Shown here in pieces: positions 46,881-58,937 of a stretch of DNA of 64,000 bases. Origin of the DNA: Rehmannia glutinosa (lineage: Eukaryota > Streptophyta > Magnoliopsida > Lamiales > Orobanchaceae); the NCBI GenBank assembly GCA_016081115.2, contig JABTTQ020002197.1, positions 145,987-209,986 on the forward strand. Reading direction: 5' to 3'. A program made the translations under genes and the position numbers. Each line of letters starts with the position of its first letter. The stretch's first letter is position 1. The notes beneath the pieces are model-generated. The model worked only from the letters and a program-made list of their open reading frames with translations, searched no databases and was not told the origin of the DNA.

Positions 46881-47298
46881 GTTAATGACAAAAAAGAATA
46901 ATAAAAAAGCTATAAAATGTGCCAATTGCAGTAGAACCTGAGATTATTAATTTATTATTTCACATGCACACGGCGCAAGACTCCCCCTCCAAGTGACATC
47001 TCCCCTGCCGGCGAGTCTCCGTTGTGCATTCAACTTTCATCAGCATTGTGATCTCTGCCTCTCCGGTGAGCGTCGGCGTCCACTAAATCTTCCTCTCCCC
47101 CAACCCATTTATATTCGTTCCATATGTAGTTCTTCGGATAACAGTATCTATTCGCATGAAATCGAAGAAAAGCAAAAACTAATAATGAAAATGATGTGGT
47201 TCTCAGTGTAGTGTAAATTTATATTCTGCTTTGTATTTGAAATTTATTTTCTTTTACTGCCTCAGATATTGAAAATTAATTTTTTTTAGGCTGTTGGT
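46881..47298 (+). pseudogene. Probable 5' flank and leader of the ATG4 pseudogene
   Basis: GC-richer, CT-rich DNA from about 46985 to 47120 looks like a promoter/leader. A TTTTTTTTAG acceptor-like site at 47282-47289 precedes GCTG and the insertion point of the gypsy element. Joined across the insertion, the sequence would continue with the bases at 52034 toward the ATG at 52075. The link rests on position and the broken target duplication, so it is inference. Confidence 0.4.
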
Positions 47299-48757
47299 TA
47301 TTCGCCAAAAATATTTGGATCTCTATACTGCAAGTGTACCGTGTAGATTATAGGATAATGGCAAGTAAGGTCGTATTCTTCAGGGATTGACTAAGAAACA
47401 CTTAGGCTATAATAACATCGCATTCCAATTTTATTGAAGCGACCGAATCTCAAGAATTTATAAAAATCGAATATAAAATAAAAATAAATAAATATGCAAA
47501 CCCCACAAGTATTTTCAACACCCACGGAAGCAAACTTAAGCACATAATCTCAACATGTTTCTTCAATATTAAATCCAACTAAAGTTTCAATAACCAATTC
47601 ATGCGTTTCTATGGGTTCAATTCCTAAAATAGTTTATTCCCCCTCCTTGGTGGCGCATAAACAGTAAATTAATAATAATTGAGGTCTCCCGATCCATCAC
47701 AATTATTATTTACTCTCAAAAGATCTTTGAATTTAAATACTCCACACAAATAGAAGTAGTCTCCCGATACATTACTCTATTTATGTTTGAATTCGATTTT
47801 CATCTCGTTAGAACTCACCTCCCGGATTATGGACTAATAAGTATGACATGCAAATTATTAATCAGATAATCGACATTTAAGAATTATCACTCAAATTTAT
47901 AAAATAGACCACATGAATCATTTAAGAAAATAATTAATCAAGATTTAACATGAATTCATAGTTTTTATTATGCCCTAAGATCCGAAAGATTAGCCAAATA
48001 TTAATAACAAATTCATAGACAAGAGATCTAGACTAAGAAGAAAAACCCCTTCTTGTCAGGATGGGTCTTCCTTCCAAGCCTTCGAAGCTTTTGTGCTTCC
48101 GTAGATGCGAAAAACCTTGTGGTGTTCTTCGTAACCTAGCCCTCCTCTCTCAGAAGACCTTTGATCTTGTGTTCCTGTGTATTTTGGTGTATTTTATCGT
48201 GTATTGATGAATTAATTTTCGTGCAAGCCTTGGTCCCTTTATATAAGTGCTTGGAGAGATCACTTGTAGAGTTCTGGAAGGATTAGGAGACCAATTCAGC
48301 CATAGACACGTTGCACGACCGTGTCAACCCACACGGTCGGGTCGTGCAATCGGAATTTGCTCCTGGGGTCTTCACAAAAGTTGTATCCCTTTATCTTAGC
48401 TTTCTATAGACATTTGAATCATCTTAATATCAAATTTGTGGAGAAAGTTATGGCCAAAATACTAAACTCTGCCAGTGATAGAAAATGTTAGCGCGATTTG
48501 ACGTTTTTGAAGGAAATTTCCTTTTGTTCGACAGTCCATGCTTCTTTCCTTCACATTTTTTCTTGTACCTTGTCCTTTGATTGAAGCATGCTATCACCTT
48601 TTTGTCCAATTTAGCTCCATTTTCTGCAAAATTGACAAGAGTAGGCAATATCATGCCTAACAAAGGAAACCAAATAAAATACACAAAATATACATGCAAA
48701 TGCATCAATTATATATCAAAATAAGCCCTTAAATGCAAGTATATTTTATACATATCA
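47299..48757 (-). repeat. 3' LTR of the minus-strand gypsy element
   Basis: About 1459 bp. It begins (minus strand) TGATATGTATAAAATATACT and ends near ATTTTTGGCGAATA. The terminal CA seems to have changed to TA; compare ACA at the end of the other LTR. Confidence 0.85.
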
Positions 48758-50541
48758 AAATCCCCCAAACTTAAACCATTGCTCGTCCTCGAGCAAATTA
48801 AGAAAAATAATCTCAAGGGGTACAAAAAACACACAGGAACACTATAAACATTAAATCTCATTTGACTTCATATTTAAGTAAACCATGCAATTTATTATTA
48901 AGAAGTCATCATTCATAAGTTCGGAATAATTAATACCCTCTTGGGTACTTGACATTGCAACTCACAAGTAGTCAGTGTATCACTCAACTCTCATAGAGTA
49001 TGGCAAGTGTATACCCTCTTTTTTTCATTCTTAGGACTTTTTGCCTCTTTTTTTTTTTCTTTTAGCCTCAAGCTCTCAATTTTTTTCAAATTTTCAGAAT
49101 TTTTCTTTTCTTTTCTCTCCTTTGCTCGATTTTCTTTCTTCCTTTTTTCAGAGATTTTTCTTTCTTTTTCGAGCTTCATTTTTCTTCCATTCATCCCTCA
49201 TTCTTTTGCCAACTTTCTCTCTTTTTCATAATTTTCACATCTCCCCCAAAATTATTCATTTCTATAAGCTCAAGTAATTTTGGGACAAAAATATAACTTC
49301 AAGCTTAAAGATCAAACTGTGGCTAATATTAAAAAGTTTAGGCTCAAAGTGGCTAATTAGGGAATCATGAGTTCATAGGTCGGTTTTTTAGGCTAAGTAG
49401 GCTAAAACAAAGATGGCCTTAAATCATTTTCAAAAATTACACACACACATGACTTTATTGAAGATACCAAAGCAAGTGCTAGAGTTCTAGCAATCATGAA
49501 TGACGCACTCAAGAAAAAATAAGACTGCATAAGATAAAGCAGTTAAAGGCACAAAAGCTCACAGGCTTATTTTCGCAACATGCTCAAATACCAAATTTTC
49601 TTAACTAATGCCAAACAAATAAAAGACATCTCATCAACCATTCATCACATTATTCACAAAATATATCATCTCATAAAATCAAATGCTCATAGTAAAATCA
49701 TATAAAAGCTTCATACTTTTTTGAAATCATGATCCAAAATTATACAAAAGCAATTAAACGTGCTAAAACAATAAACATGCTAAAATAGAAAAATAAAAAA
49801 ATCAAAAGTTGGAAAAAAAAATTTAAAGGCAAATTTTTATGCACTACATGCAATCCTAAATGCAATGCAAAATGCAACAGTACTAATTTACGTATTCTTG
49901 ACAACTTCCCAAACTTAAAATATGCTTCATCCCGAACATATGAGAAAATTGTCAAAAGAAAGAGGAATGCGTAAAAACGTACTTACTTGGATCATTTTGG
50001 TTATGCCGGGAACTCGTCCGTCAAATTCGTCCGTGTGCGTATGTCATTTTTTTAACCCGAAGTTTGTTGCGACGCCTCTTGGATTGCCTCCCACAAAGCA
50101 CTAAGTTTTACGTCTTCAATCATACTTCAGATTTCTAACATCAGTGTCGTTGAACCGTGTCGGTTGAAATCCTTAAGCCCACATATTTTGTACCATCCAT
50201 CAGACGAATGGCGTTGCACTGTTTTCTCGGATTAATTCAGTATCCCTTGGCAATTTGCTCTTTTGAAATTGGCCTCCCACTGCAGTAGCGATTTGGGCTA
50301 CTTGTGTCTCCAGAGATTTCAGTCTCGCATTCAACAAAAACGATGTTAGAAACAAAGCAATAAAAAAAAAAGAAAAAATAAAAAATAATAAAAAAATACA
50401 AAAATTTAAAAAATATAAAAATACAAAAAATCGGAAAAAAATAATAAAAAAAATTATTTACAAAAGCTTCAATTAAGATTAAACTAATTATTACTATATC
50501 TATGTAGAATCTTTCAATCCCCGGCAATGGCGCCAAAAACT
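48758..50541 (-). other. Internal region of the minus-strand gypsy element
   Basis: The polypurine tract lies at 48758-48775 and the tRNA-Asp primer site TGGCGCCATTGCCGGGGAT at 50535-50517, seven bases from the LTR. Between them is AT-rich DNA with a T/C-rich tract (49015-49240) and an A-rich tract (50350-50460). No gag, protease or polymerase motif can be read on either strand. Confidence 0.8.
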
Positions 50542-52028
50542 TGTTTACCAGAAATATTTTGATCTCTATACTGCAAGTGTACAGTGTAGTTTATAGGAAT
50601 GGAAAGCAAGGTCGTATTCCTCAGGGATTGACTACGAAACACTTAGACTATAATAACATCGCATTCCAATTTTATTGAAGTGACCGAATCTCAAGAATTG
50701 TTAATATTGAAAATAAAATAAAAATAAATAAACTTGCAAACCCCACAAGTATTTTCAACAACTACGGAAGCAACCTTAGGCACATAATCTTAATATGTTT
50801 CGTCAATATTAAATCTAATTAAAGTTTCAATAACCAATTAATGTGTTTCTATGGTTTCAATTCCTAAAATAGTTTTTTCCTAAAATAAACAGTAGATTAA
50901 TAATAATTGAGGTCTCCCGATCCATCACAATTATTATTAACTCCCAAAAGATCTTTGAATTGAAATACTCCCCACAAACAGAAGTAGTCTCCTGATACAT
51001 TACCCTGGTTATGTCTGAATTCGATTTTGGTCTCGTTAGAACTCACCTTCCGGATTATGGACTAACAAGTATGACATGCAAATTATTGATCAGATAAATG
51101 ACAATTAAGAATAAGCACTCAAATTCATAAAATAGACCACATGAATCAATTAAGAAAATAATTAATCAAGATTTAACATGGATCCACAGTTTTGATTATG
51201 CCCTAAGATTCGAAAGATTAGCCAAACATTGATTACAAATTCATAGACAAACTTGAAATCAACATTATAAGATCGTCTAAGCATAGACAAGAGATCTAGA
51301 CTAAGAAAGAAAATCCCTTCTTATCAGGACGAATCTTCCTTCCAAGCCTTCGAAGCTCTTATACTTTCGTAGATGCGAAAGGCCTTGTGGTGTTCTTCGT
51401 AACCTAGCCCTCCTCTCTCAGAAGACCTTTGATCTTGTGTTCCTGTGTATTTTGGTGTGTTGTATGGTGTATTGATGAATTAATTTTCATGCAAGCCTTG
51501 GTCCCTTTATATAAGTGCTTGGAGAGATCAATTGTAGAGTTCTGGTAGGATTAGGAGACCAATTCAGCCACAGACACGTCACACGACCATGTCAACCCAC
51601 TGTTGGGTCGTGCGATCGGAATTTACTCCTCGGGTCTTCAAGAAAGTTGTAGCCCTTTCTCGTAACTTTCTATAGATACTTGAATCATCTTAATATCGAT
51701 TTTGTAGAGAAAGTTATGGCCAAAATACTAAACTCTGGCAGTGTTGGAAACTGTTAGCGCGTTTTAACCTTTTTGAAGGAAATTCCCTTTTGTTCGACCG
51801 TCCATGCTTCTTTCTTCACATTTTTGTTTGTACTTTGTCTTTTGACATATCATTGGAAGCATGCTATCACATTTTGTCCAATTTAGCTCCATTTCTGCAA
51901 AATTTACAAGAGTACGCAGTATCATGCCCAACAAAGGAAACCAAGTAAAACACACTAAATATACATGCAAATGCATCAATTATATATCAAAATAATCCCT
52001 GAAATGCACATATATTTTACACGCATCA
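50542..52028 (-). repeat. 5' LTR of the minus-strand gypsy element
   Basis: About 1487 bp, minus strand TGATGCGTGTAAAATATATG ... ATTTCTGGTAAACA. It carries a TATATAAAG-type box (CTTTATATAAGTGC on the plus strand near 51505). Confidence 0.87.
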
Positions 52029-53437
52029 CTGGTCGTGGAACTAATTATTAAATTAACAGTGTTTATGATGGTGGATGAAGGGTTTCTGGGAGAGAAACAG
52101 TGATCCCAATTATAATACCAGCATACTCGTGGTTTTGTTATAACCGAGATAGAGTCCAGGTCATGTCTCTTCTAGGGCATAACCAAGTGTTGCCAATTGC
52201 AAGAATCAAAAGTCTATATTTGGTGGGAAATTTGGTCACAGGGTTTGTGAATATTAGGGAACTTGCATAAGAATTATAAGAAAACTGAGTCCAAGAACTG
52301 CAACAATAATAGTGGTATTAGGAAAAATTCGGGAAGTGGGAAGAACTACTATGAAGGGTGGAGAGCAACAGTGAGGAGAGTGATGATGAACAGTGGATCA
52401 ATTAGGAGGATACTAGGGTTTTGTGGGATTGACAGTTTCACTTCCAAGAGTGACATTTGGCTTTTGGGTGTTTGCTATCGGGTAGCTCACGATAGAGACA
52501 ACACAAATTCTTCGGACCCCACCCACAGCGAGAGTTTGTCGCATTTATTGAGGATTTCTCGTTGCGCATATTGATGACATACCAAAAATATGGTCATGTA
52601 CTTATGTGGGAATGAGCATCATAAATGAAAATGAGGATAATGCCATTTTGTCAATTTTTGCATGGGTTGCGCCTATTGGGGATACAAAGTACAACAACGT
52701 TATTTTTTGGGGTTGCATGCTTCGAAGCAGCATTGCACATGCTTCTGTTTTTTTATCTTTGTTGGCTGGTATTGTCATTCCAGGTGTACGTATTCATTTC
52801 TTTCCGTCTTGCATGTGCATTTATGTTTCATAAATTAGGAAGATATTGGAGGAAAACTCCTCATAAGGTGATGGAAATTCCACGGAGAATTTGATCATCA
52901 TGCATCATGGTTCTAATTATTTTGGTTGTATCTGCCCTGTACATATTTATTTGTTTCTAATTATGCAACCAGTTGACCAAAGTTACATAAAAATCTTGCA
53001 TCTTTTTTGGGATGCTGAAGACTCGCCTTGGTCTATACACAATCTTCTCCAAGCTAGATGGAAAGGCTTATGGCCTTGCTCCAGGTTGGGTAGGCCCGTA
53101 TGCCACGTGCCGCACCTAGAAAAATTTGGTGAGTACTAAAAAGAGGAAGGACATTGGATATGGATCGGAACATGGTCCTCAAAATGATGGCCATATATGT
53201 GGTTTCTGGTGATGAAGATGGGGAAAGAGGTGGAGCCTTGTTCTCTGTATTGAGGATATTTTCAAACACTTTTCTAAGGTCAACAGAGGCCAAGTGGATT
53301 GTGCTCCCGTTACTGTTGGTTCCTTTAGTTCTAAGACTTGAGAAAAGCAATTGTGGATTAATTTTATTACTAAGTTTATATATCAAAGTCAAATTTCGTT
53401 TTATCTTTGAATTTGCAGTCAAGTAAGTTAAGTTACC
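52029..53437 (+). pseudogene. ATG4: ATG4 autophagy cysteine protease pseudogene
   Basis: ATG4 cleaves ATG8 before and after lipid conjugation in autophagy. The start is probably ATG at 52075 (MKGFWER). Recognised exons: 52290-52560 (YYEGWRATVRRVMMNSGSIR, SDIWLLGVCYRVAHDRDN), 52570-52740 with the catalytic Cys motif WGCMLRSS, 52820-52868 (FHKLGRYWRKTPHK), 52970-53150 (GDAEDSPWSIHNLLQA, GWVGPYA in a shifted frame) and 53190-53345 (VVSGDEDGERGGA, LCIEDIFKHFSKV, LLLVPLVLRLEK). Introns are kept, so it is a DNA duplicate or a dead gene, not a retrocopy. Many frameshifts and stops interrupt it. The catalytic Asp/His region and C-terminus are missing because the Athila-like element begins at 53438. 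Confidence 0.9.
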
Positions 53438-54968
53438 TGTTTTACATGTTTTTGTTGTGTATTTTTTGTGATGATTTATGCATATTTTTGGTGTGTTTAT
53501 TTGCATGTTACATGCTTTAGTGTGATGTTGTGTTATTTTGATGATTTTCTAGGTATTGGTGGAATAAATAAGTTTTTGGGCAAGAAACGTCAAAAATCCA
53601 TTTCACGCAGCTGCCACAGTTGTCGTATATTGGACATAACTTTTTCATACAAAGTACTTTTGACATGATTCTTGTACCATTAAAAAGTTAAGAAAAGTTC
53701 TACAATATCTATTCCCCTACTAGTTGCAAATAAAGACTTGTAGAGGGGTTACAATCATGTGCAAATGGATATAGTGTCATGAAATCTCGGAAATAATATG
53801 TCTTAGACTTGTGGCCATAACTCTCTCTAGAAATTTGATATTGAGGCCATTCAAGTGGCTATGGAAAGCTAAGAGATAGAGATGTAATTAATATGAAGGA
53901 CCCAATAGCAGATTCTGATGTTTGAGAGTGCACGGTTGCGAGAGGCTGGCAACAAGGCAGCCTGGTCGCACGCACGAAAGTGCACGATCGCACGTTGATA
54001 ATTTTTTGCCTAAGTTATGCGATTTTTCTTCCCTTTTTGAGTTCTCCCACCTTGTATAGGATTCTAGGCTTATAAATAAGACTTGAGGAGCTCATATTTT
54101 CGAACACTTTAAACCCTAATTTCTGTTACTTTTCTCTATATCCAACATTAGGGATTGCTTGTTCTTCCACCGGAGATATTTTGCGGCTAGATCAAAGCAT
54201 ATTATTTCCTCATCTTTCTTATCCGATTTCAATTGTTTGGTAATCATTATTATTTTATGATGATGTTTATGATTGTGTTTTTCCTTTTAGTTGATCTGAT
54301 GATTCCATCTACCAACATGAACTAACTTCATTGTTCTAGGATTATGACGAATTGATTCGAACGAACAAGCATGGATATTAATTTGATTGATTATGCCTTG
54401 CCCTTTTTAATTGATTTGATTTATGATTGATTGTTTAGCCAACTATTAATTATCCTTATGTAATAACTGAGATCAAGAGAAAATATTATTACCCAATTGA
54501 ATTCAATTAGGGGTTAGATATGAATCATCAATGTATTATCTAACTTAGTTAATTAGTTGACTAAATTAGTTCTATCTAAACTTAGTCTGTGAATACGAAA
54601 ATTATCAAATCTAGGCCTAATTTGTACCTGTTTTCTTAATTGTTTAACAACATGATCAGTTGATTGATATTTTTCTTGTGAATTTGAGGAAAAGATTTCG
54701 AATTTTTAGACATTTTATCCATATCGTTTTTACCTGGTTTATTTGTGTCCAGTTTCAATTAGTATTTTATTTATTTTTCTTTAGTTAATTAAAATAATAG
54801 AAATCTGGTCAGAGTGTTTAGTATTTATTTTATGTTTATTGTGACACACATTAATTATATGTCAGCTAAGTCTTCCTTGAGAGACGAATTGTGGTTAACT
54901 CACTGTCATATGATTGATTTTGTTTCTCTTACGAGGATCATTACACTTTTATAGGTATTTAATAGTCA
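53438..54968 (+). repeat. LTR1 of the Athila-like element
   Basis: About 1531 bp. TATA-like CTTATAAATAAG at 54069-54080. The start is set by alignment with LTR2 and the TG rule; the right end (AATAGTCA) is inferred from the nearby primer site. Confidence 0.7.
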
Positions 54969-55129
54969 AAAAAACATCTTGGTGCCACTACAGGGGAGGG
55001 CTTTAGGCATAATAATTATTGTGTTTATTTTTCTTATTTCTTGATTATGATTCTTTTTTGTTTGTTTCTAGTTTAAGTTTCTTTCATCAGGTGTGTTTGA
55101 TCTAATTTCCTAGTGTTATTTATACAAAC

Positions 55130-55560
55130 ACTAGGAATAGCGACCAATCAAGAGAAACCACCATGACCTACATTAGAAGAGAGCTTGATTTCTTTTATTC
55201 AAGTTAGTCAGCAGACACAAGAGAAGAATAACAGATGGTTCGAATCTTTGTAGGCTTCTGTTAAACGAATTGAGACTCAAGTCGGGTAATTAGCTACGCA
55301 AGTTGGTGAGAAAACTTAACATAACTTCAAAAAGGACACGTTGCCTAGTCAACTGGTGCAAGCTCAAGCCATCACTGATCTTAAAACTAGTGAGATTTAT
55401 GATAATGAAATTGAGTTTCCATATTCTGTTGTATCGCCCAACCCCGCATGTATTGCTAAAGCGAAAAAGAAGGATGATGCAAGTGAAGAAAACGCAGATA
55501 AGAAAACACAAAATTTATAATCCCTACAAAACTTATATTCCATCCCCAAGTCCAATCCCA
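55130..55560 (+). pseudogene. gag C-terminal relic of the Athila-like element
   Basis: With stops and shifts one can read NNRWFESL, ASVKRIETQVG, LATQVGEKT and KDTLPSQLVQAQAITDLKT, the pattern (ASIKRLEVQVGQLA...LPSQ) found at the end of gag in Athila and related gypsy elements. Too decayed to work. Confidence 0.7.
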
Positions 55561-55574
55561 AAGCAACAAATCCA

Positions 55575-56153
55575 GGTATTTTCATCATTAATATTACTTT
55601 TGAGAATGGTAAAAAAGTCGAAGGTATGCTTGATCTCGGAGCTGGAATTAACCTTATACCTTACTTTATATTTAAACAATTAAATTTAGGGAAATTAAAG
55701 TCCACCGGATTATGTCTGCAACTTGCTGATAGGCCCCTTAGATATCCTAAAGGTATTGTTGAAGATATTTTGATCCAAGTAGGTGGTCTTAATCTTAAAA
55801 TTCTCATGGATTTTGTTGTCTTGGATATGGGGAAGGATAAAGGCAATATTATGTATCATACTATTTTGTTGGGTAGACCATTCATGGCCACCACCAACAC
55901 CTTGATTGATGTCAAAAATAGGAAACTAAGTATAAATGTCTTGGGAAGAACTGTAACGTTTTTAATTTTTGATATAGTTTGTAGTCCTGCCTATGTCTTT
56001 CATCATAATTTTATTGTTGACACTATCGATTCTGCTGTGAAAGATATCTCATGGCAGGAACACGATGTGATTCGAAGTGCAAATCAGCTAGATAAAAATT
56101 TCAATGTGGTGATAGAGGTCTTGCTTGATGATCTGCCATATTTTCTCCATTGA
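55575..56153 (+). CDS. Retropepsin-like protease domain of the Athila-like element
   Basis: A frame open for about 190 codons with the aspartic protease fold of gypsy elements: MLDLGAGINLIPYFIFKQLN (active site Asp-Leu-Gly-Ala), LQLADRPLRYPKGIVEDILI, FVVLDM and ILLGRPFMATTNTLIDVKNR. The start is unclear; the open frame continues upstream of the Met at 55626. It ends at a stop at 56151-56153, beyond which no polymerase follows. Polymerase loss appears to be by deletion, since the 3' untranslated motifs follow within 40 bp. This frame has stayed open while gag next to it decayed. Confidence 0.75.
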   Translation, partial: GIFIINITFENGKKVEGMLDLGAGINLIPYFIFKQLNLGKLKSTGLCLQLADRPLRYPKGIVEDILIQVGGLNLKILMDFVVLDMGKDKGNIMYHTILLGRPFMATTNTLIDVKNRKLSINVLGRTVTFLIFDIVCSPAYVFHHNFIVDTIDSAVKDISWQEHDVIRSANQLDKNFNVVIEVLLDDLPYFLH

Positions 56154-57287
56154 TACCGTCAAGCTAATGACGTTAAAAGAGCACTTCTTGGGAGGCAACT
56201 AAGCATTTTACTTCTTCTTCCTAGAAAAAAGGGTTGTGTGAGTTTTGTGTTTGTTTGACATTTGCATGTGTGGGTGTTATTATTTTGTTCCCTTCACTTG
56301 ACTTTTGCAGGTTTGACGGCTCACGTGATTGCCTTAGCTGTTTGCCAATTATAGCATTTCCCCAGGACGTATCTCTCTTCTTTTTCTTTTTACGCATTGA
56401 GGTCATTGCGTGATTTAAGGTTGGGGGAACGATTATTGGTTGTATAGGTATTATGATTGCAAGCAGTTAATTCTTTTATCAGCTTTATGATTGTCAGAAG
56501 CTTAATAATATTGTTGTTTAGTCAACTTGAAATAGATGTATCAATTTGAGCTTCATTATGAAATGACACCATGAACTTGATACATAGGATTTGACTAAAT
56601 TGTGAATCAACCTTCAGGGTAATCAAATTAGGCTAGCGTTAAATGATAGTCTAGGTTGTGGGGCTTGAATTGTGAGGTTCCATTGATGTAAAATAAGTTA
56701 AGACACTGTTTTGGTTGGTGCATATACAAATTGGTAGCCTTACGAATGAAAAATAAAATAAAAAATAATGCAAAAACGAAAAGAAAGAAAAAATCATAAG
56801 ATAAAAATAAGAAACAAAATATGAACAATCGAGATTATACTTCTCTGGTTGCGCTGCTTAGTAACTTGGAGTATTCATGAGCCTCATATTTGTCTTTTAC
56901 GTAAAACAACGGCACAAACATGAGTATAGAAAACCACCCTAGGAGCCTTTGAAGAAAATCCGAAGTTTATACCTAGTGGAAGATATCTCGTGAGGTCTAG
57001 CGAAAAAAATCATGGGTAGTCTTTGCATGTTCTGTTGTGTGTTACAGGGTTGCAACGTTTTGACATATTTGAAACTTAGTAAGGAGGGTCAAACACCTTG
57101 ACTAGCTATATTAACCGTAATCAAGTGAGTCCATTGTCAAGGTTGGAGAATGATGAGGGATAATCCGAGGTGGATAGAACATAGTATTATGGATAAAATT
57201 GACCTTCAAATTGATATAATATTACTTGTTAGGTTTGTATGCTCTATTATTTGCTTGAGGACAAGCAAAAGGTTAAGCGTGAGGGAG
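56154..57287 (+). other. 3' untranslated region of the Athila-like element
   Basis: Non-coding. It holds the conserved Athila 3' phrases near 56188 and 56401 and ends with the polypurine-like GGTTAAGCGTGAGGGAG at 57270-57286, directly before LTR2. Confidence 0.65.
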
Positions 57288-58925
57288 TTGTTTTGCAAGT
57301 CTTTTTATGTGTTTTATTGTGATGATTTATGAATATTTTTGGCGTGTTTATTTGCATGTTGCATGTTTTAGTATGATGTTTTGTTATTTTGATGATCTTC
57401 TAGGTGTTGGTGGAATAAACAATTTTTGGGGCAAGAAACGTCAAAAATTCTTTTCACGCTGCTGCAACAGTCATCGCATATTGCTTTTAACTTTTTTAAT
57501 ACGAAGTCTAATTGACATAATGTTTGCACCATTGGAAAGGTAAGACAAAGTTCTACAATGTCTATTTTTGCTTCTAGTGACAAATAAAGGCGCGTGGAGG
57601 GGTTAAAATCATGTACAAATGGAAACAGTGTCATGAAATCTCGGAAATGACACGTCTTTGTATGTTGGACATAAATATTTCTATAAAAATTGATATTACA
57701 GTTATTCAAGTGTCTATGGAAAATTAAGAGATAGATCTAAAATTAATATGAAGGTTCCAAGATCAGATTACAACATTTTGAGGGTGCATGGTGTCGCGCG
57801 GCTGGCAACAGGGCAGCGTGGTCTCGCGTTGGTGACGTTTTGCCCAAGTTACGTGATTTTTATTCTCTCTTTGAGTTCTCCCACCTTGTATAAGATTCTA
57901 GACATATAAATAAGACTTGAGAAGTGTAACACAAATTTCTTGTCTGCAAATATTATAATTAGATAAAGTAATACAGATTGAAATTATTGAATCAAATGAA
58001 ATAAAAAGAGTACAATTTCTATGATTCCTCTGATTCTTCTCTCCAATAATAATATTCAATTTTCGAAGGTAGATTCATTGACTTGATTTCTCTAGCTTGA
58101 ATTTGATTTCCAATAACGTTAATTTGAGGGCTTAACAGCTTAATCTTGAATTAAACTTTGAATCTTCAAAAACTTTGACTTTATGACTTGGAAGCTTGTT
58201 GATGGAATTCATCTTTCAATCTTCCTCCAAGATGAATTTGTACTTTGATAACATGAACTCGAGGGCTTGATAGCTTATTCCTGAATCAAACTCTAGGATT
58301 TGAGATGGATCCGCGATGAGCACCTTAAACAATGTGGACTTCCTTGGATTTGGACTTCTTGGGTTGAGAGAATTTTGCGTCTTGCTTAGACACCTTATCT
58401 AGGATTTGTGTGTATATGAATTATGACGAGGACCTCTATTTATAGGTATATGATTGGAAGGATTTCCATAATACCGGATGAAATGGGGCGATGTTGATTG
58501 ATCAATCCTGATTTGTCTTGCATGTCTTGCTACAATCAAAAGATTGTGATTTGATTTGATCTGTCTTGATTTATTTCCAAAATATTGGTAAATGACTTCT
58601 TTATTTGCATGATCTTATTTTGATTGCTAAGATTGAAGATAGTGACACTTGGCAATATTTGGCAGTAAATTTAGGTGTCTACATGAAGCCCATATTTTCG
58701 AACATGTTTACTTCTTGGCATTTTTAAACCCTAGTTTTTGTTTCTTTTCTCTATATCCAACATAAGGGATTGCTTGTTCTTCCACCAGAGGTATTTTGTG
58801 GCTAGATCAAAGCATATTATTTCTTCGTCTTCCATATCTAATTTCAATTGTTTGGTAATTACTATTATTATATGATGATGTTTATGATTGTTTTATTCCT
58901 TTCAAATGATCTGATGATTCCATCT
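57288..58925 (+). repeat. LTR2 of the Athila-like element (truncated, interrupted)
   Basis: It matches LTR1 in 57288-57924 and 58684-58925. The last roughly 660 bp of LTR1 have no counterpart: after GATGATTCCATCT the sequence switches to SIRE gag. A 759-bp solo LTR sits inside. Confidence 0.85.
57925..58683 (-). repeat. Solo LTR inserted in LTR2
   Basis: 759 bp with TGTAACAC at the left and GTGTCTACA at the right. The flanks AGAAG (57920-57924) and TGAAG (58684-58688) match in four of five bases. LTR1 lacks it at the corresponding site (about 54088). A TATA box CTATAAATAG on the minus strand (58445-58436) shows minus orientation. No internal element sequence is present, so it arose by LTR-LTR recombination. 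The parent family is not otherwise seen here. Confidence 0.82.
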
Positions 58926-58937
58926 GTAAGCCCTGCA

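Larger units (their letters stand above)
47299..52028 (-). mobile_element. Non-coding Ty3/gypsy element (minus strand)
   Basis: Two LTRs, 52028 down to 50542 (5') and 48757 down to 47299 (3'), begin TGATRYGTRTAAAATATA on the minus strand. A primer-binding site complementary to tRNA-Asp lies just inside the 5' LTR, and a polypurine tract AAGTTTGGGGGATTT lies before the 3' LTR, preceded by GCTCGAGGACGAGCAA. The internal region is only 1.8 kb and has no gag or pol. Flanks CTGGT (52029-52033) and TTGGT (47294-47298) match in four of five bases. The LTRs differ often, so it is old. It splits the ATG4 pseudogene. Confidence 0.88.
53438..58925 (+). mobile_element. Athila-like Ty3/gypsy element with protease only
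   Basis: LTR1 (53438 to about 54968) and LTR2 (57288 to 58925, truncated) both start TGTTTTRCAWG and share GATGATTTATGMATATTTTT. The primer site TGGTGCCACTACAGGGGA (54980-54997) is a decayed tRNA-Asp type. The internal 2.3 kb keeps a gag C-terminal relic and one open protease frame, then typical Athila 3' sequences (CTTCTTGGGAGGCAACTAAG at 56188; GGTCATTGCGTGATTTAAGG at 56401; GCTTGAGGACAAGCAAAAGG at 57252). Reverse transcriptase, RNase H and integrase are absent. LTR2 is interrupted by a solo LTR and ends abruptly at the next element. Confidence 0.85.

Noticed and set aside
49007..49277. Phe/Ser-rich and Lys/Glu-rich frames on both strands
   Set aside because: They come from a T/C-rich low-complexity tract inside the minus-strand gypsy element.
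52606..52894. Independent membrane protein in frames near 52600-52890
   Set aside because: The hydrophobic stretch is an intron of the ATG4 pseudogene read through; neighbouring blocks match ATG4 in order.
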